This document shows positions 32,533-40,867 of a stretch of 64,000 nucleotides of DNA, one piece after another. The position numbers and the translations under genes were made by a program. The notes beneath the pieces were generated by a model. That model saw only the letters and a list, made by a program, of their open reading frames with translations. It did no database searches and was not told the DNA's origin. How positions within the stretch are numbered: position 1 is the stretch's first letter; every line of letters starts with the position of its first letter. The stretch spans positions 1 to 64,000 of the forward strand of contig NZ_JAJUJJ010000016.1 in the NCBI RefSeq assembly GCF_029265375.1. Direction: 5' to 3'. This DNA comes from Nesterenkonia sp. Lineage in GTDB: Bacteria; Actinomycetota; Actinomycetes; Actinomycetales; Micrococcaceae.

Positions 32533-33519
32533 ATGCTGCGCAACGGGGTGCTGCTGGTGGTCGGCGTGGTGCTGACGGCCGCCGGCGTCATCGACCTGGC
32601 CTGGGCGCTGATGGCCCAGCTGCCGGGACTCTCACCCCTGGCTGCCTATACGACCCCGTGGGCACTGCTGGTTGTGGTCAGCGCGGTCCTGGTGCCGCTG
32701 GGGTTTCTGGCCCTGGTGCTCTTCCTGCTGATCAACGGGGCTGCCATGCTGCGCAGGGAGGGCCGCAGCCTGGGAAACATGCTCTCGCTGCTGGCCGGGC
32801 TGGGTCTGCTGGGCGCCCCGGTGCTCGTGGTGTGGCTGCTGGCCTCCGACTCCGCGGCCGCGGTGGTGCTGGCCGTGCTGATCGTCTTCGTCACCGGGTA
32901 CCTCTCGGTCAGCTTCCTAGTGATCCTCATCTACGCCTGGGTCTACGGCCGCGCCATCGCCAAGGTCCGCCCGGCAGTGATCATGATCTGCGGAGCCCAG
33001 GTCATCGACGGTCGCGTGCCTCCGCTGCTGCGCTCGCGGCTGGACCGGGCGGTCCGTCTCTACCGCGGCACCGTGGCAGAGGGGCACCCTGCCCCGCTGA
33101 TGATTCCCTCCGGCGGCCAGGGGCCGGATGAGACCAGGCCGGAGGGGGATGCCATGGGGGAGTACCTCCGCAGCCAGGGGATCCCCGCCGAGCACATCGC
33201 CGTGGAGGACCGGGCCACCACCACAGAGGAGAACCTTCGCCTGTCCGCGGCAATCCAGCGCGACGCCGGCAGGCAGGGGCCGATGGTCGCGGTCACCAGC
33301 AGCTACCACGCCCTGCGCACCGCTCTGCTGGCGCGGAGGCTGGGGCTCGACGTCGACGCAGTGGGCGCCAAGACGGCGTTCTACTACATGCCGAGCGCCT
33401 TTCTGCGGGAGTTCGCGGCCGTGATGCTGGGCCACCGAGTCCTCCACGTGCTGCTCTTCACCCCGTTTCTGCTCCTGGCGGCTGCGGTGTTCCTCATGTG
33501 GCTGCTGTGGGACGGGTGA
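32533..33519 (+). CDS. YdcF/ElyC-family (DUF218) membrane protein
   Basis: A 328-residue protein with four membrane spans in the first 150 residues, a DUF218 domain at about 155-290 (VIMICGAQVIDGRVPPLLRSRLDRAVRLYR, SGGQGPDETRPEGDAMGEYL, EDRATTTEENLRLSA, VAVTSSYHALRTALLARRLGL), and a final span. DUF218 proteins such as SanA, ElyC and YdcF are linked to envelope integrity and peptidoglycan precursor handling. Multispan N-termini of this kind are common in Gram-positive members. Coupled to the tiny upstream peptide. Confidence 0.85.
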   Translation: MLRNGVLLVVGVVLTAAGVIDLAWALMAQLPGLSPLAAYTTPWALLVVVSAVLVPLGFLALVLFLLINGAAMLRREGRSLGNMLSLLAGLGLLGAPVLVVWLLASDSAAAVVLAVLIVFVTGYLSVSFLVILIYAWVYGRAIAKVRPAVIMICGAQVIDGRVPPLLRSRLDRAVRLYRGTVAEGHPAPLMIPSGGQGPDETRPEGDAMGEYLRSQGIPAEHIAVEDRATTTEENLRLSAAIQRDAGRQGPMVAVTSSYHALRTALLARRLGLDVDAVGAKTAFYYMPSAFLREFAAVMLGHRVLHVLLFTPFLLLAAAVFLMWLLWDG

Positions 33520-33653
33520 ATCAGCTCCCGACGCCGCCTCCGGCAGCCCGACTCTGCCCTGCAGGATCTGGTTAGGCTGGAGTGCGGCACAGGGAGTCGA
33601 CGCAGAAGAGGCATGATGGGCAGGATCTGGAACAACCGGCGAGCGTTCGAACG

Positions 33654-34298
33654 ATGTCCAGGCTCACCGAATGGCCCATGGTCGGCGTCGCCCTGGTGTT
33701 CCTGGTCGTCTACGCCTATGTGGTCATCGGGAACCTGCGGGAATCTCAGGTCCACTGGCCGTTCTGGGTGATGCAGGTGGTCTGGGTGCTCTTCGCGGTG
33801 GACTATGTGGTTTCGCTGGTTCCCCACACCCGGCGGTGGTTCATCACGCATCTGCACGAATTGGCCATCGTGCTGCTGCCGGCGCTGCGGCCGCTGCGCC
33901 TGGTCACTGTGCTCTCGGTGCTGCAGCGCTCGGCCGGTGCCGCACTGCGCGGGAAGGTGGTGCTGTATGTGGCCTTCACCTCCGCACTGCTGGTGCTCAT
34001 GGCCGCCCTGGCCATTCTGGATGCAGAGCAGAACCACCCGGAGGCCAATATCTCCAGCTTCGGCGACGCCGCATGGTGGGCGGTGGTGACGATCACCACC
34101 GTGGGGTACGGGGACCACTACCCGGTCACCGATCTGGGCCGCTGGATCGCGGTCGCCCTGATGATCTCCGGACTGGGGCTGCTGGGCACTGTGACCGCCA
34201 CACTGGCCAGCTGGTTCGTGGAGAAGGTGGAAGAGACCGCCGCTAACTCAGCGGGCAAGGCGGAGAGCCGCGGCCGGCAGCAGAGCGACCAGCGCTGA
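33654..34298 (+). CDS. voltage-gated-like potassium channel
   Basis: About 214 residues with a six-span layout: a short S1-S4 region whose S4 is PALRPLRLVTVLSVLQRSAG, then the pore helix and the selectivity filter TVGYGD, and the last span (ALMISGLGLLGTVTATLASWFV). A charged C-terminal tail follows. The start is uncertain: the ATG 33654 has no ribosome site, a GTG at 33582 is in frame, and a well-placed AAGAGG-ATG at 33613 is in another frame. A lost base near 33645-33654 would join that start to the channel. TAGGCT at 33573-33578 may be the -10 box. It probably conducts K+. Confidence 0.83.
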   Translation: MSRLTEWPMVGVALVFLVVYAYVVIGNLRESQVHWPFWVMQVVWVLFAVDYVVSLVPHTRRWFITHLHELAIVLLPALRPLRLVTVLSVLQRSAGAALRGKVVLYVAFTSALLVLMAALAILDAEQNHPEANISSFGDAAWWAVVTITTVGYGDHYPVTDLGRWIAVALMISGLGLLGTVTATLASWFVEKVEETAANSAGKAESRGRQQSDQR

Positions 34299-34347
34299 GC
34301 CGGGGCGCACGGATTCGCGGGGGCATCGGAGGAGTCTCGACGGCGGA

Positions 34348-34377
34348 TTGCAGGCGGCGGCATTCAGCGAGTACTAT
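34348..34377 (+). promoter_or_regulatory. promoter of the rpmB-rpmG-rpsN operon
   Basis: TTGCAG (34348-34353) and TACTAT (34372-34377) are spaced by 18 bp. The leader up to the rpmB start is about 220 bases and holds no supported gene. The gap 34299-34603 thus consists of this promoter and a structured leader. Confidence 0.5.
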
Positions 34378-34545
34378 AGATCCTTGTCTGCTTGGCTGTG
34401 CTGTGCCTTTTCACGGGGTGCGGCGCCGGAAAACAGCTCAAGCGCCGTCAAACTTTGCACCGTCCACGCGGTTCCCGCGTGTCCGTAGGCAACTTCGGTT
34501 GGATCTCACCCAGCCTGGTCGTCCTCGTACCGGTGCCAGTGAAAC

Positions 34546-34563
34546 GGCTCGCTTCGGCGAGCC
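34546..34563 (+). promoter_or_regulatory. UUCG-capped hairpin in the rpmB leader
   Basis: GGCTCGC (34546-34552) pairs perfectly with GCGAGCC (34557-34563) around TTCG, the very stable C(UUCG)G tetraloop. No U-run follows, so it is not a typical terminator. It lies 40 bases upstream of rpmB and may act in translational control or mRNA stability. Confidence 0.6.
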
Positions 34564-34603
34564 CTCAACAGCATCTACGTACTGAAACTCAAGAGGAGTG
34601 ATC

Positions 34604-34840
34604 ATGGCAGCACGTTGCCAGGTGACGGGAGTGGGGCCGCAGTTCGGCAACCAGATCTCCCACTCGCACCGCCGCACCAAGCGCCGGTTCGACCCGAATA
34701 TCCAGAAGAAGACCTACTGGGTCCCCTCTCTGGGCCGCAAAGTGACCCTGAACCTGTCGGCGAAGGGCATCAAGACCATCGACGTGCGCGGCATCGACGC
34801 GGTCGTCGCCGATCTGCTGAAGCGTGGTGAGAAGCTCTAA
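34604..34840 (+). CDS. rpmB: 50S ribosomal protein L28
   Basis: A 78-residue ribosomal protein: [28 protein letters not shown] and [25 protein letters not shown] are standard L28 segments. Only one Cys is present, so it is the zinc-free form. AAGAGGAG sits upstream of the ATG 34604. Its stop overlaps the rpmG start as TAATG. First gene of a three-gene operon with a long leader. Confidence 0.95.
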   Translation: MAARCQVTGVGPQFGNQISHSHRRTKRRFDPNIQKKTYWVPSLGRKVTLNLSAKGIKTIDVRGIDAVVADLLKRGEKL

Positions 34841-35007
34841 TGGCCAAGGACAAGGACGTACGTCCCATCATCAAGCTGAAGTCGACGGCCGGCACCGGGT
34901 TCACCTATGTGACCCGCAAGAACCGCCGCAACAACCCTGACCGCATCGTGCTGAAGAAGTACGACCCGGTCGTCCGCAAGCACGTCGACTTCCGAGAGGA
35001 GCGCTGA
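34840..35007 (+). CDS. rpmG: 50S ribosomal protein L33
   Basis: A 55-residue ribosomal protein too short for many gene finders. It begins [18 protein letters not shown], continues with [20 protein letters not shown], and ends in VDFREER. There are no cysteines, so it is the zinc-independent type. The A of its ATG is the last base of the rpmB stop codon, so translation is coupled; rpsN follows two bases after its stop. Confidence 0.95.
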   Translation: MAKDKDVRPIIKLKSTAGTGFTYVTRKNRRNNPDRIVLKKYDPVVRKHVDFREER

Positions 35008-35009
35008 TC

Positions 35010-35315
35010 ATGGCCAAGAAGTCCAAGATCGCAAAGAACGAGCAGCGCAAGGTCATCGTTGAGCGCTACGCCGAGAAGCGCGCTCAGCTGAAGAAGACCC
35101 TGGTGGACCCCAACGCCTCTGACGAGGAGCGCGAGGCCGCCCGCGTGGGCCTGCAGAAGCTGCCCCGCGATGCCTCCCCGGTGCGCGTGCGCAACCGCGA
35201 CAGCATCGACGGCCGTCCCCGCGGCACCTTCCAGAAGTTCGGCATCTCCCGCATCCGGTTCCGCGATATGGCCCACCGCGGCGAGCTGCCCGGCATCACC
35301 AAGTCTTCCTGGTAA
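35010..35315 (+). CDS. rpsN: 30S ribosomal protein S14 (zinc-independent form)
   Basis: A 101-residue S14 of the long, cysteine-free type: [28 protein letters not shown], then [36 protein letters not shown] and the conserved C-terminus [11 protein letters not shown]. With L28 and L33 in the same zinc-free form this is the set that in many actinobacteria is expressed under zinc limitation through Zur; I see no clear Zur box upstream, so it could equally be the normal set. Confidence 0.95.
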   Translation: MAKKSKIAKNEQRKVIVERYAEKRAQLKKTLVDPNASDEEREAARVGLQKLPRDASPVRVRNRDSIDGRPRGTFQKFGISRIRFRDMAHRGELPGITKSSW

Positions 35316-35356
35316 AGCCGCAGGAGCAGCCCCGGCTGCCCCACTGAATCGCTGAG

Positions 35357-35394
35357 AAGGGGGCGGGACCATCCACCGATGGCCCGCCCCCTTT
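35357..35394 (+). terminator. terminator of the ribosomal protein operon
   Basis: AAGGGGGCGGG (35357-35367) pairs perfectly over 11 bp with CCCGCCCCCTT (35383-35393), and a short inner CCAT/ATGG pairing extends the hairpin. A short T-run ends it. It lies 41 bases after the rpsN stop. Confidence 0.7.
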
Positions 35395-35452
35395 CGCATG
35401 CCCACAGGCATCATCCCTCCACTGGTCCGGCCGCCCCTGCTAGCGTGGCCGC

Positions 35453-36205
35453 ATGACCCCCGCACTGCGCCTGAGAGGCTTGAGCAGACGCTTCGGAAAG
35501 ACCATCGCCGTCGACCAGCTGGACCTGGAGGTCCCCCGAGGATCCTTCTACGGATTCGTCGGCCCGAACGGGGCCGGTAAGACCACCACACTGTCGATGG
35601 CCACCGGCTTGCTGCGCCCAGACGCCGGCACTGCTGAGGTGGCCGGAATCGACGTGTGGCGCAGCCCCACCGAGGCCAAGCGCCGTATGGGTGTGCTGGC
35701 CGACTCAGTGATGCTGTTCAATAAGCTCACCGGCGAGCAGCTGGTCACCTACTCCGGACTGCTGCGCGGCATGAGCCGGGATACCGTGGCTCCGCGGTGC
35801 GCAGACCTGCTGCGGGTGCTCGGACTTCAGGAGGCATCCGGAACTCTGGTGCAGGACTATTCGGCGGGCATGACCAAGAAGGTCGCGCTGGCCTCCGCCA
35901 TGATTCATGCCCCCGAACTGCTGGTGCTGGACGAGCCCTTCGAGGCCGTGGACCCGGTCTCCGCCCGGACCATCCGCGGCCTGCTGGAGTCCTATGTGGC
36001 CAGCGGCGGCACTGTGATCCTCTCCTCCCACGTGATGGATATGGTGCAGCGGATGTGCACCCATGTGGGCATCATCGCCCACGGCCGGCTGTTGGCGTCC
36101 GGAACCCTGGACCAGGTGCGCGGCGACACCGACCTGGAAAGCCGCTTCGTGGAGCTGGTGGGCCTCGACGGCGGAGACCAGGAGCTGTCATGGCTGCGAC
36201 TCTGA
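35453..36205 (+). CDS. ABC transporter ATP-binding protein
   Basis: A 250-residue ATPase of the exporter type (DRA/ABC-2 class). Walker A is GPNGAGKTTT near residue 38, the signature YSAGMTKKVALASAM replaces the usual LSGGQ, and Walker B is LLVLDEPFEAVD; the His switch is in VILSSHVMD. TAGCGT stands exactly six bases before the ATG, so the operon is leaderless. The permease gene overlaps its end by 16 bases. Cargo unknown. Confidence 0.9.
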   Translation: MTPALRLRGLSRRFGKTIAVDQLDLEVPRGSFYGFVGPNGAGKTTTLSMATGLLRPDAGTAEVAGIDVWRSPTEAKRRMGVLADSVMLFNKLTGEQLVTYSGLLRGMSRDTVAPRCADLLRVLGLQEASGTLVQDYSAGMTKKVALASAMIHAPELLVLDEPFEAVDPVSARTIRGLLESYVASGGTVILSSHVMDMVQRMCTHVGIIAHGRLLASGTLDQVRGDTDLESRFVELVGLDGGDQELSWLRL

Positions 36206-37764
36206 TCCGGCTGAAGCTCACCCTGCTGGGTGCCACCTACCGGCGCTCCGGCTGGGCGCTGGCCGGGACCATCATCGCCGGGCTCTACGGCCTCGGTATT
36301 CTCGCGATGGCAGTCGCCTTCCAGGCATCCGAAGGCGGCAGCGCCTCCGCACCGCAGGAGCTGCTGGTTCCCAGCGCCATGCTCTCTGCCGGTATCACCA
36401 TCGCCTGGCTGGCGGTGCCGCTGCTGATGACCGGCGGCGACTCGCTGATGGATCCGCGGCAGCTGGTCACCTACGGACTGCCGCGCCGCGACCTGGTGAT
36501 CGGACTGTCCGCATCCCGGATGATCTCAGTGGGCGCGGTGCTCACCCTGATCTGGCTGCTGGGCCAGACGCTGCTGTGGAGGTCCTATCCCGGCGCAGCG
36601 GCGCTGGCCCTGGTCACCGCTCCGCTGCTGCTGCTCGCGGTGACCGTGGCGTCGCAGGCAGTGACGACGGCGGCTTCGGCGTGGCTGTCCGGAAGGCGAT
36701 GGCGGGACCTGCTGGCCGTGATCGGCCTGGGCCTGGCGATGCTGGCCTACCCGATCATCACCTCGGTGACTGAGGCCTTCGAGTCGCTGGGCGATGCCCT
36801 CCCGGAGCTGGCGCAGGTGCTCGCACTTACGCCCCTGGCGGCCGGGATCGCCCTGCCCTATGACGCAGCCACCGGCCAGTGGGGCATGCTGGTGGTGCGG
36901 CTGCTGATCGTCGCCGCGACCCTGGCGGCGGCTCTGCTGCTGATGCGCGCGGCGCTGATCTCCCTGACCGAACGCCCGCGCGCCCAGTCGGGCGGGTCCT
37001 CCCGCCGCAAGGGCGTGGGTCTCTTCGCTCTCTTCCCGGCCCGGCCTTGGGCGGCGGTGGCCGCCCGGTGCCTGACCTACTGGATGCGGGACCCCCGGTA
37101 CGGCGGGTCGCTGGTTGTGCTGCCGGCTTTGACCGTGCTAGCTCTGTTCCTGTGGTGGCAGTCTGAGCTGACGTGGCCGCTGTATGCGCTGGGGCCGTTC
37201 ATCGCCTGGGTGCTGGGCTACTCCATCTCCGCAGACGTCTCCTACGATCACACCGCATTCGCTCTGCACGTCACCACGGGGGTGACTGGGATCGCTGACC
37301 GGGCCGGCCGCACCGCGGCGCTGCTGAGCTTCGCGGTGCCGCTGACACTTCTGGCCTCCGCGGTGCCGATGCTCATCCTGGGCCGGGCAGACCATCTGCT
37401 GGTGGTGACCAGTCTGAGCCTGGGCATGCTGCTGAGCAGCTGCGGACTGTCTGCAGTGATCTCCGCGAAACTCATCTACCCCACTCCGCGGCCCGGAGAC
37501 TCTCCGTTCAAGCAGCCCGAGGGCGTCGGGGGGCGGATGATGATCATCCAGCTGGGTGCCATGCTGGCCACGGCGCTGCTGATGCTGCCAGACCTGGTGC
37601 TGCTGATTCTGTGGGCCGTCGCCGGCACCGGATGGTCGCTGGTGCTGCTGGTGAGCGCCACCCTGCTCAAGGGCGCGGCCCTGGTCGCGGCGGGCATTCT
37701 GATCGGCGGCACACTCTACGAGCGCACGGCCCCGGAGCTGTTCCAGCGGGTGGCCGCGCACTGA
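36190..37764 (+). CDS. ABC transporter permease, exporter type
   Basis: A 524-residue membrane protein with about 12 hydrophobic segments, split by a soluble loop (RPRAQSGGSSRRKGVGLFALFPARP) near residue 270. The start is the ATG 36190, with AGGAG upstream and 16 bases of overlap with the ATPase gene; upstream parts of the open frame are only shadows. It forms the membrane half of a two-gene ABC-2-like exporter. No substrate can be assigned. Confidence 0.85.
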   Translation: MAATLIRLKLTLLGATYRRSGWALAGTIIAGLYGLGILAMAVAFQASEGGSASAPQELLVPSAMLSAGITIAWLAVPLLMTGGDSLMDPRQLVTYGLPRRDLVIGLSASRMISVGAVLTLIWLLGQTLLWRSYPGAAALALVTAPLLLLAVTVASQAVTTAASAWLSGRRWRDLLAVIGLGLAMLAYPIITSVTEAFESLGDALPELAQVLALTPLAAGIALPYDAATGQWGMLVVRLLIVAATLAAALLLMRAALISLTERPRAQSGGSSRRKGVGLFALFPARPWAAVAARCLTYWMRDPRYGGSLVVLPALTVLALFLWWQSELTWPLYALGPFIAWVLGYSISADVSYDHTAFALHVTTGVTGIADRAGRTAALLSFAVPLTLLASAVPMLILGRADHLLVVTSLSLGMLLSSCGLSAVISAKLIYPTPRPGDSPFKQPEGVGGRMMIIQLGAMLATALLMLPDLVLLILWAVAGTGWSLVLLVSATLLKGAALVAAGILIGGTLYERTAPELFQRVAAH

Positions 37765-37975
37765 GCTGGCCGGGGCCCGGGAACACCTACGCTGAGAGGC
37801 GAAAACCGCCCACAACGGGCGAAAACACGCCAGAAACCGGGGTTTGGGTGCCCCAGATGAGCCGACTGCGTGGTAAGTTGCCATTCTGAAAGCCCGGAAA
37901 TCCCGCCGATCCGCGGAATGACGCGGAAGTCGGGGGTGACGGGAACCGAAGAGAACAGTCCAGGAGGACAACAAT

Positions 37976-38260
37976 ATGGCACTGAACCGCAGCGAGCTCG
38001 TGGCCGCCGTCGCAGAGAAGTCCGGCAACTCCCAGGCCGCCGTCAACGGCGTGCTCGACGCCGTCTTCGAGGTGTTCACCGAGCAGGTTTCCAAGGGCGA
38101 GAAGGTCTCCATCCCCGGCTGGCTCTCCGTGGAGCGCACTGAGCGCGCCGCCCGCACCGGCCGCAACCCGCAGACCGGCGAGACCATCCAGATCCCCGCC
38201 GGCTACTCCGTGAAGCTCTCCGCTGGCTCCAAGCTGAAGGCTGCCGCCACCGGCAAGTGA
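37976..38260 (+). CDS. hup: DNA-binding protein HU
   Basis: A 94-residue HU/IHF-family nucleoid protein. ALNRSELVAAVAEKSGNSQAAVNGVLDAVFEVF forms the helical dimerisation part and SIPGWLSVERTERAARTGRNPQTGETIQIPAG the DNA-binding arm, with the intercalating Pro in place. A strong CAGGAGG precedes the ATG, and a 15-bp terminator follows. The gap upstream (37765-37975) carries the promoter, with TAAGTT near 37874; I find no gene in it. Confidence 0.95.
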   Translation: MALNRSELVAAVAEKSGNSQAAVNGVLDAVFEVFTEQVSKGEKVSIPGWLSVERTERAARTGRNPQTGETIQIPAGYSVKLSAGSKLKAAATGK

Positions 38261-38309
38261 GCCGACGCCGCACCGGCTGAGCCTGACGCTCGCCGGCTGC
38301 GCGACCTCC

Positions 38310-38349
38310 AGACGACCCCTCCGCCGCTCTCAGCGCGGAGGGGTCGTCT
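38310..38349 (+). terminator. terminator after HU
   Basis: AGACGACCCCTCCGC (38310-38324) pairs perfectly over 15 bp with GCGGAGGGGTCGTCT (38335-38349). It sits 49 bases after the hup stop and just before the next promoter. Confidence 0.75.
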
Positions 38350-38379
38350 GCTGTGTTCTACGGGGCGTAGAATTCCTAT

Positions 38380-38628
38380 ATGCCACACTCTGCTCTGCTC
38401 ACCGTGCTGGCAGCTCCGCAGCTGCAGACCGAGACTCCCACCTGGGCCCCCATTCTGTTCGCCGTCGGGGCTTTCGGCGTCGTGGTGGTGGTGCTGATCA
38501 TGGTGCGCCGGAAGCTCAAGCAGTCCGAAGGCTTCCACACGCCCCCGACCTCCGGCTCATCCGGGCATCAGGACAACGTCCCGCCCGAGGCCGACGATCC
38601 GGATCCCCGTGACGACGACCCGCGCTGA
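38380..38628 (+). CDS. small single-span membrane protein
   Basis: An 82-residue protein with an extracytoplasmic N-terminus, one membrane span (ILFAVGAFGVVVVVLIMV), a basic stop-transfer (RRKLK) and an acidic cytoplasmic tail (PPEADDPDPRDDDPR). TAGAAT lies six bases before the ATG, so the mRNA is leaderless. Its 3' end overlaps the next gene's GTG start by 20 bases, so it is probably a partner of the CtaG/CopD protein. Confidence 0.75.
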   Translation: MPHSALLTVLAAPQLQTETPTWAPILFAVGAFGVVVVVLIMVRRKLKQSEGFHTPPTSGSSGHQDNVPPEADDPDPRDDDPR

Positions 38629-40708
38629 GCAGCGGCTCCCCGCGGCACCGCTTCCGCTGACAGCCGCGGCCCTGTGCATCGGCCTGATCGCCCTGGCAGC
38701 GGCCGGTGTGATCACCGGACTGGGCGAGGCGACACAGATCACCGACCCAGGCCCCCTCACCCGGTGGGGGCTGCCGACGGCCCGGTACGTCCACCACCTG
38801 GCCATGGCCACCGCGATCGCCGCGGCGGTGCTGGCCGCAGCCGTGGTGCCGCCCTGGGCCGGCCATCGCCGGCGCGGCAGCGAGCAGAACCGCCGCGAGC
38901 ATCCCCTCTACACCGGTCTGCTGCGGATCGCAGCGGCCGCCTCTATTGTGTGGACGGTCGCCGCACTGGCGGTGCTGGTGCTGACCTTCTCCGCGCTCTC
39001 CGGGCTCCCGCTCTCCGGGGCGGCTGACTTCTCCGCAGGACTGGTCGACTTCATCACAGCCATCGATGCGGGGCGGGCCTGGCTGGCCGTGGTGCTGATC
39101 GCGGGAGGATTCGCCACCTTCATCCTGGCCGTGCGCAGCCCGGCCGCGGTCGGCTTCACCGCAGTGCTGGGACTGTGCGCCATTGTGCCGCTGGCCCTGG
39201 TGGGACACTCCTCCTCCGGTGATGATCACATCGCGGCGGTCAATTCACTCGGCCTGCACCTTCTCGGTGTGGTGCTGTGGGTCGGCGGCCTGGTCACCCT
39301 GGCGCTGCTGGCGCCGCGGATCTCACTGGCCGCACAGAACCTGGACCCCGCTGACCAGGGCGGAGCCGAGATCCTGGGGACTGTGATGCGCCGCTACTCG
39401 CTTCTGGCGGGCCTGGCACTGGTGACAGTCGGCGCATCAGGTGTGGTCAACGCGGCCCTGCGGGTCGAGACCTTCGGCCAGCTGCTGGACACCGCCTACG
39501 GTCAGATGCTGGTGCTGAAGGCCGGCGCCGCCGTCATGCTGGCCGGCATCGGATGGATGCACCGCAGCTGGCTGATACCTCGCCTGGCCGGCGGACCCGC
39601 TGCCGGCTCTCAGTCCGCAGCGAGCGCCCCCCGGCTGCTGTGGCAGCTGATCCTGGTGGAGATCGCGCTGATGTCGGCGGTGATCGGCGTCAGCACAGTG
39701 CTGGGTCGCACACCCCCGCCGGTGCCCGAAGAGCTGCCCCCGGATGCCACCCCAGCGCGGATCCTCACCGGATATGACCTGCCTCCGGAGCCGACGATGG
39801 GGACGTTCTTCACCCTGTGGCGCATCGACTGGCTGTGGTGCGCCGTCGTCGTGTTCCTGGCTGTCTGGTACCTGCAGGCGATGCTGCGCCTGCGCCGCCG
39901 TGGAGACCACTGGCCGGTGATGCGGGCGGCCTCCTGGCTGACCGGGCTGGCCATCTTCTTCTGGATCACCTCCGGAGGCCCGGCGGTCTACGGCATGGTG
40001 ACCTTCTCCGGACACATGATCCAGCACATGACACTCACCATGGTCGCTCCGATCTTCCTGGTGATGGGCTCCCCGGTGACTCTGGCCATGCGCTCGTTGC
40101 CCTCCCGAACAGACGGCAGCCGGGGCGCCCGGGAGTGGATCCTCTGGCTGGTGCACTCCAAGTGGTCCAGGTTCATCACCCACCCGCTGGTGGCCGCGGT
40201 CAACTTCGCCGGCTCCCTGGTGGTGTTCTACTACACCCCGATCTTCGGCTGGGCGCTTCAGTACCACCTGGGCCACGTCTTCATGACCGTCCACTTCCTG
40301 CTCACCGGCTACATCTTCGCCCTGGTGCTCATCGGCCGGGATCCGCTGCCGCAGCGTCCGCCGCACTTCCTGCGGCTGATCCTCCTGCTGGCCACGATGG
40401 TGTTCCACGCCTTCCTGGCCGTGGTGATCTCCGGCTCCGAGACCCTCATCCAGCCGGACTGGTTCGGCAATATGGGCCACGGATGGTTCCCCGCTATCGA
40501 GGACCAGCAGCGCGGCGGCGAACTGATGTGGGGCCTGGGCGAGATCCCCGCCGTGCTGATGGGCGTCATCGCGGCCATCCAGTGGTCCACCGACGACAAG
40601 CGGGAGACCCGGCGTTCGGACCGCGAGGCCGACCGCACCGGCGACGCCGACCTGGAGGAGTACAACCGCATGTTCGAACAGCTGGCCCAGCGCAGCCCGC
40701 ACCGCTAG
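38609..40708 (+). CDS. CopD-CtaG fusion: copper resistance / cytochrome oxidase assembly membrane protein
   Basis: A 699-residue membrane protein with about 14 spans. The first half looks like CopD (GHSSSGDDHIAAVNSLGLHLLGVVLWVGGLVTLALL), a copper import domain, and the second half like the Caa3-type oxidase assembly factor CtaG (HMIQHMTLTMVAPIFLVMGSPVTLAMR, YYTPIFGWALQYHLGHVFMTVHFLLTGY, FHAFLAVVISGSETLIQPDW) with His and Met residues suited to Cu(I). It starts at a GTG inside the preceding small gene. Role: delivery of copper to the Cu site of cytochrome c oxidase, as known for the families. Confidence 0.88.
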   Translation: MTTTRAEQRLPAAPLPLTAAALCIGLIALAAAGVITGLGEATQITDPGPLTRWGLPTARYVHHLAMATAIAAAVLAAAVVPPWAGHRRRGSEQNRREHPLYTGLLRIAAAASIVWTVAALAVLVLTFSALSGLPLSGAADFSAGLVDFITAIDAGRAWLAVVLIAGGFATFILAVRSPAAVGFTAVLGLCAIVPLALVGHSSSGDDHIAAVNSLGLHLLGVVLWVGGLVTLALLAPRISLAAQNLDPADQGGAEILGTVMRRYSLLAGLALVTVGASGVVNAALRVETFGQLLDTAYGQMLVLKAGAAVMLAGIGWMHRSWLIPRLAGGPAAGSQSAASAPRLLWQLILVEIALMSAVIGVSTVLGRTPPPVPEELPPDATPARILTGYDLPPEPTMGTFFTLWRIDWLWCAVVVFLAVWYLQAMLRLRRRGDHWPVMRAASWLTGLAIFFWITSGGPAVYGMVTFSGHMIQHMTLTMVAPIFLVMGSPVTLAMRSLPSRTDGSRGAREWILWLVHSKWSRFITHPLVAAVNFAGSLVVFYYTPIFGWALQYHLGHVFMTVHFLLTGYIFALVLIGRDPLPQRPPHFLRLILLLATMVFHAFLAVVISGSETLIQPDWFGNMGHGWFPAIEDQQRGGELMWGLGEIPAVLMGVIAAIQWSTDDKRETRRSDREADRTGDADLEEYNRMFEQLAQRSPHR

Positions 40709-40867
40709 CAGCAGCCCGGCGGCACCGGCCGCCGCAGAACAGCCACCAAGGAGCACAGCCCAAGGAACAGAAACCAGCCGGCGCTGGTTGACCCACCGTA
40801 TGGGACCGGCGCTGCAGCCGCCCTCACCCCGGCCCCCGGATGCGACGTCGCAAAGGAGCAGGACCCG

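Noticed and set aside
34392..34601. Frame in the rpmB leader starting like a lipoprotein (LCLFTGCGAG)
   Set aside because: The signal-like start is chance: no ribosome site, the rest is Arg/Pro/Ser-rich, and it covers the UUCG hairpin and the rpmB ribosome site.
40705..40800. Minus-strand peptide with a hydrophobic stretch (GWFLFLGLCSLVAVL) in the gap before the NHL-thioredoxin gene
   Set aside because: Too short a gap, no start with ribosome site or promoter box at the right distance, and its DNA includes the hairpin ACCAGC/GCTGGT. Left out as a chance frame.
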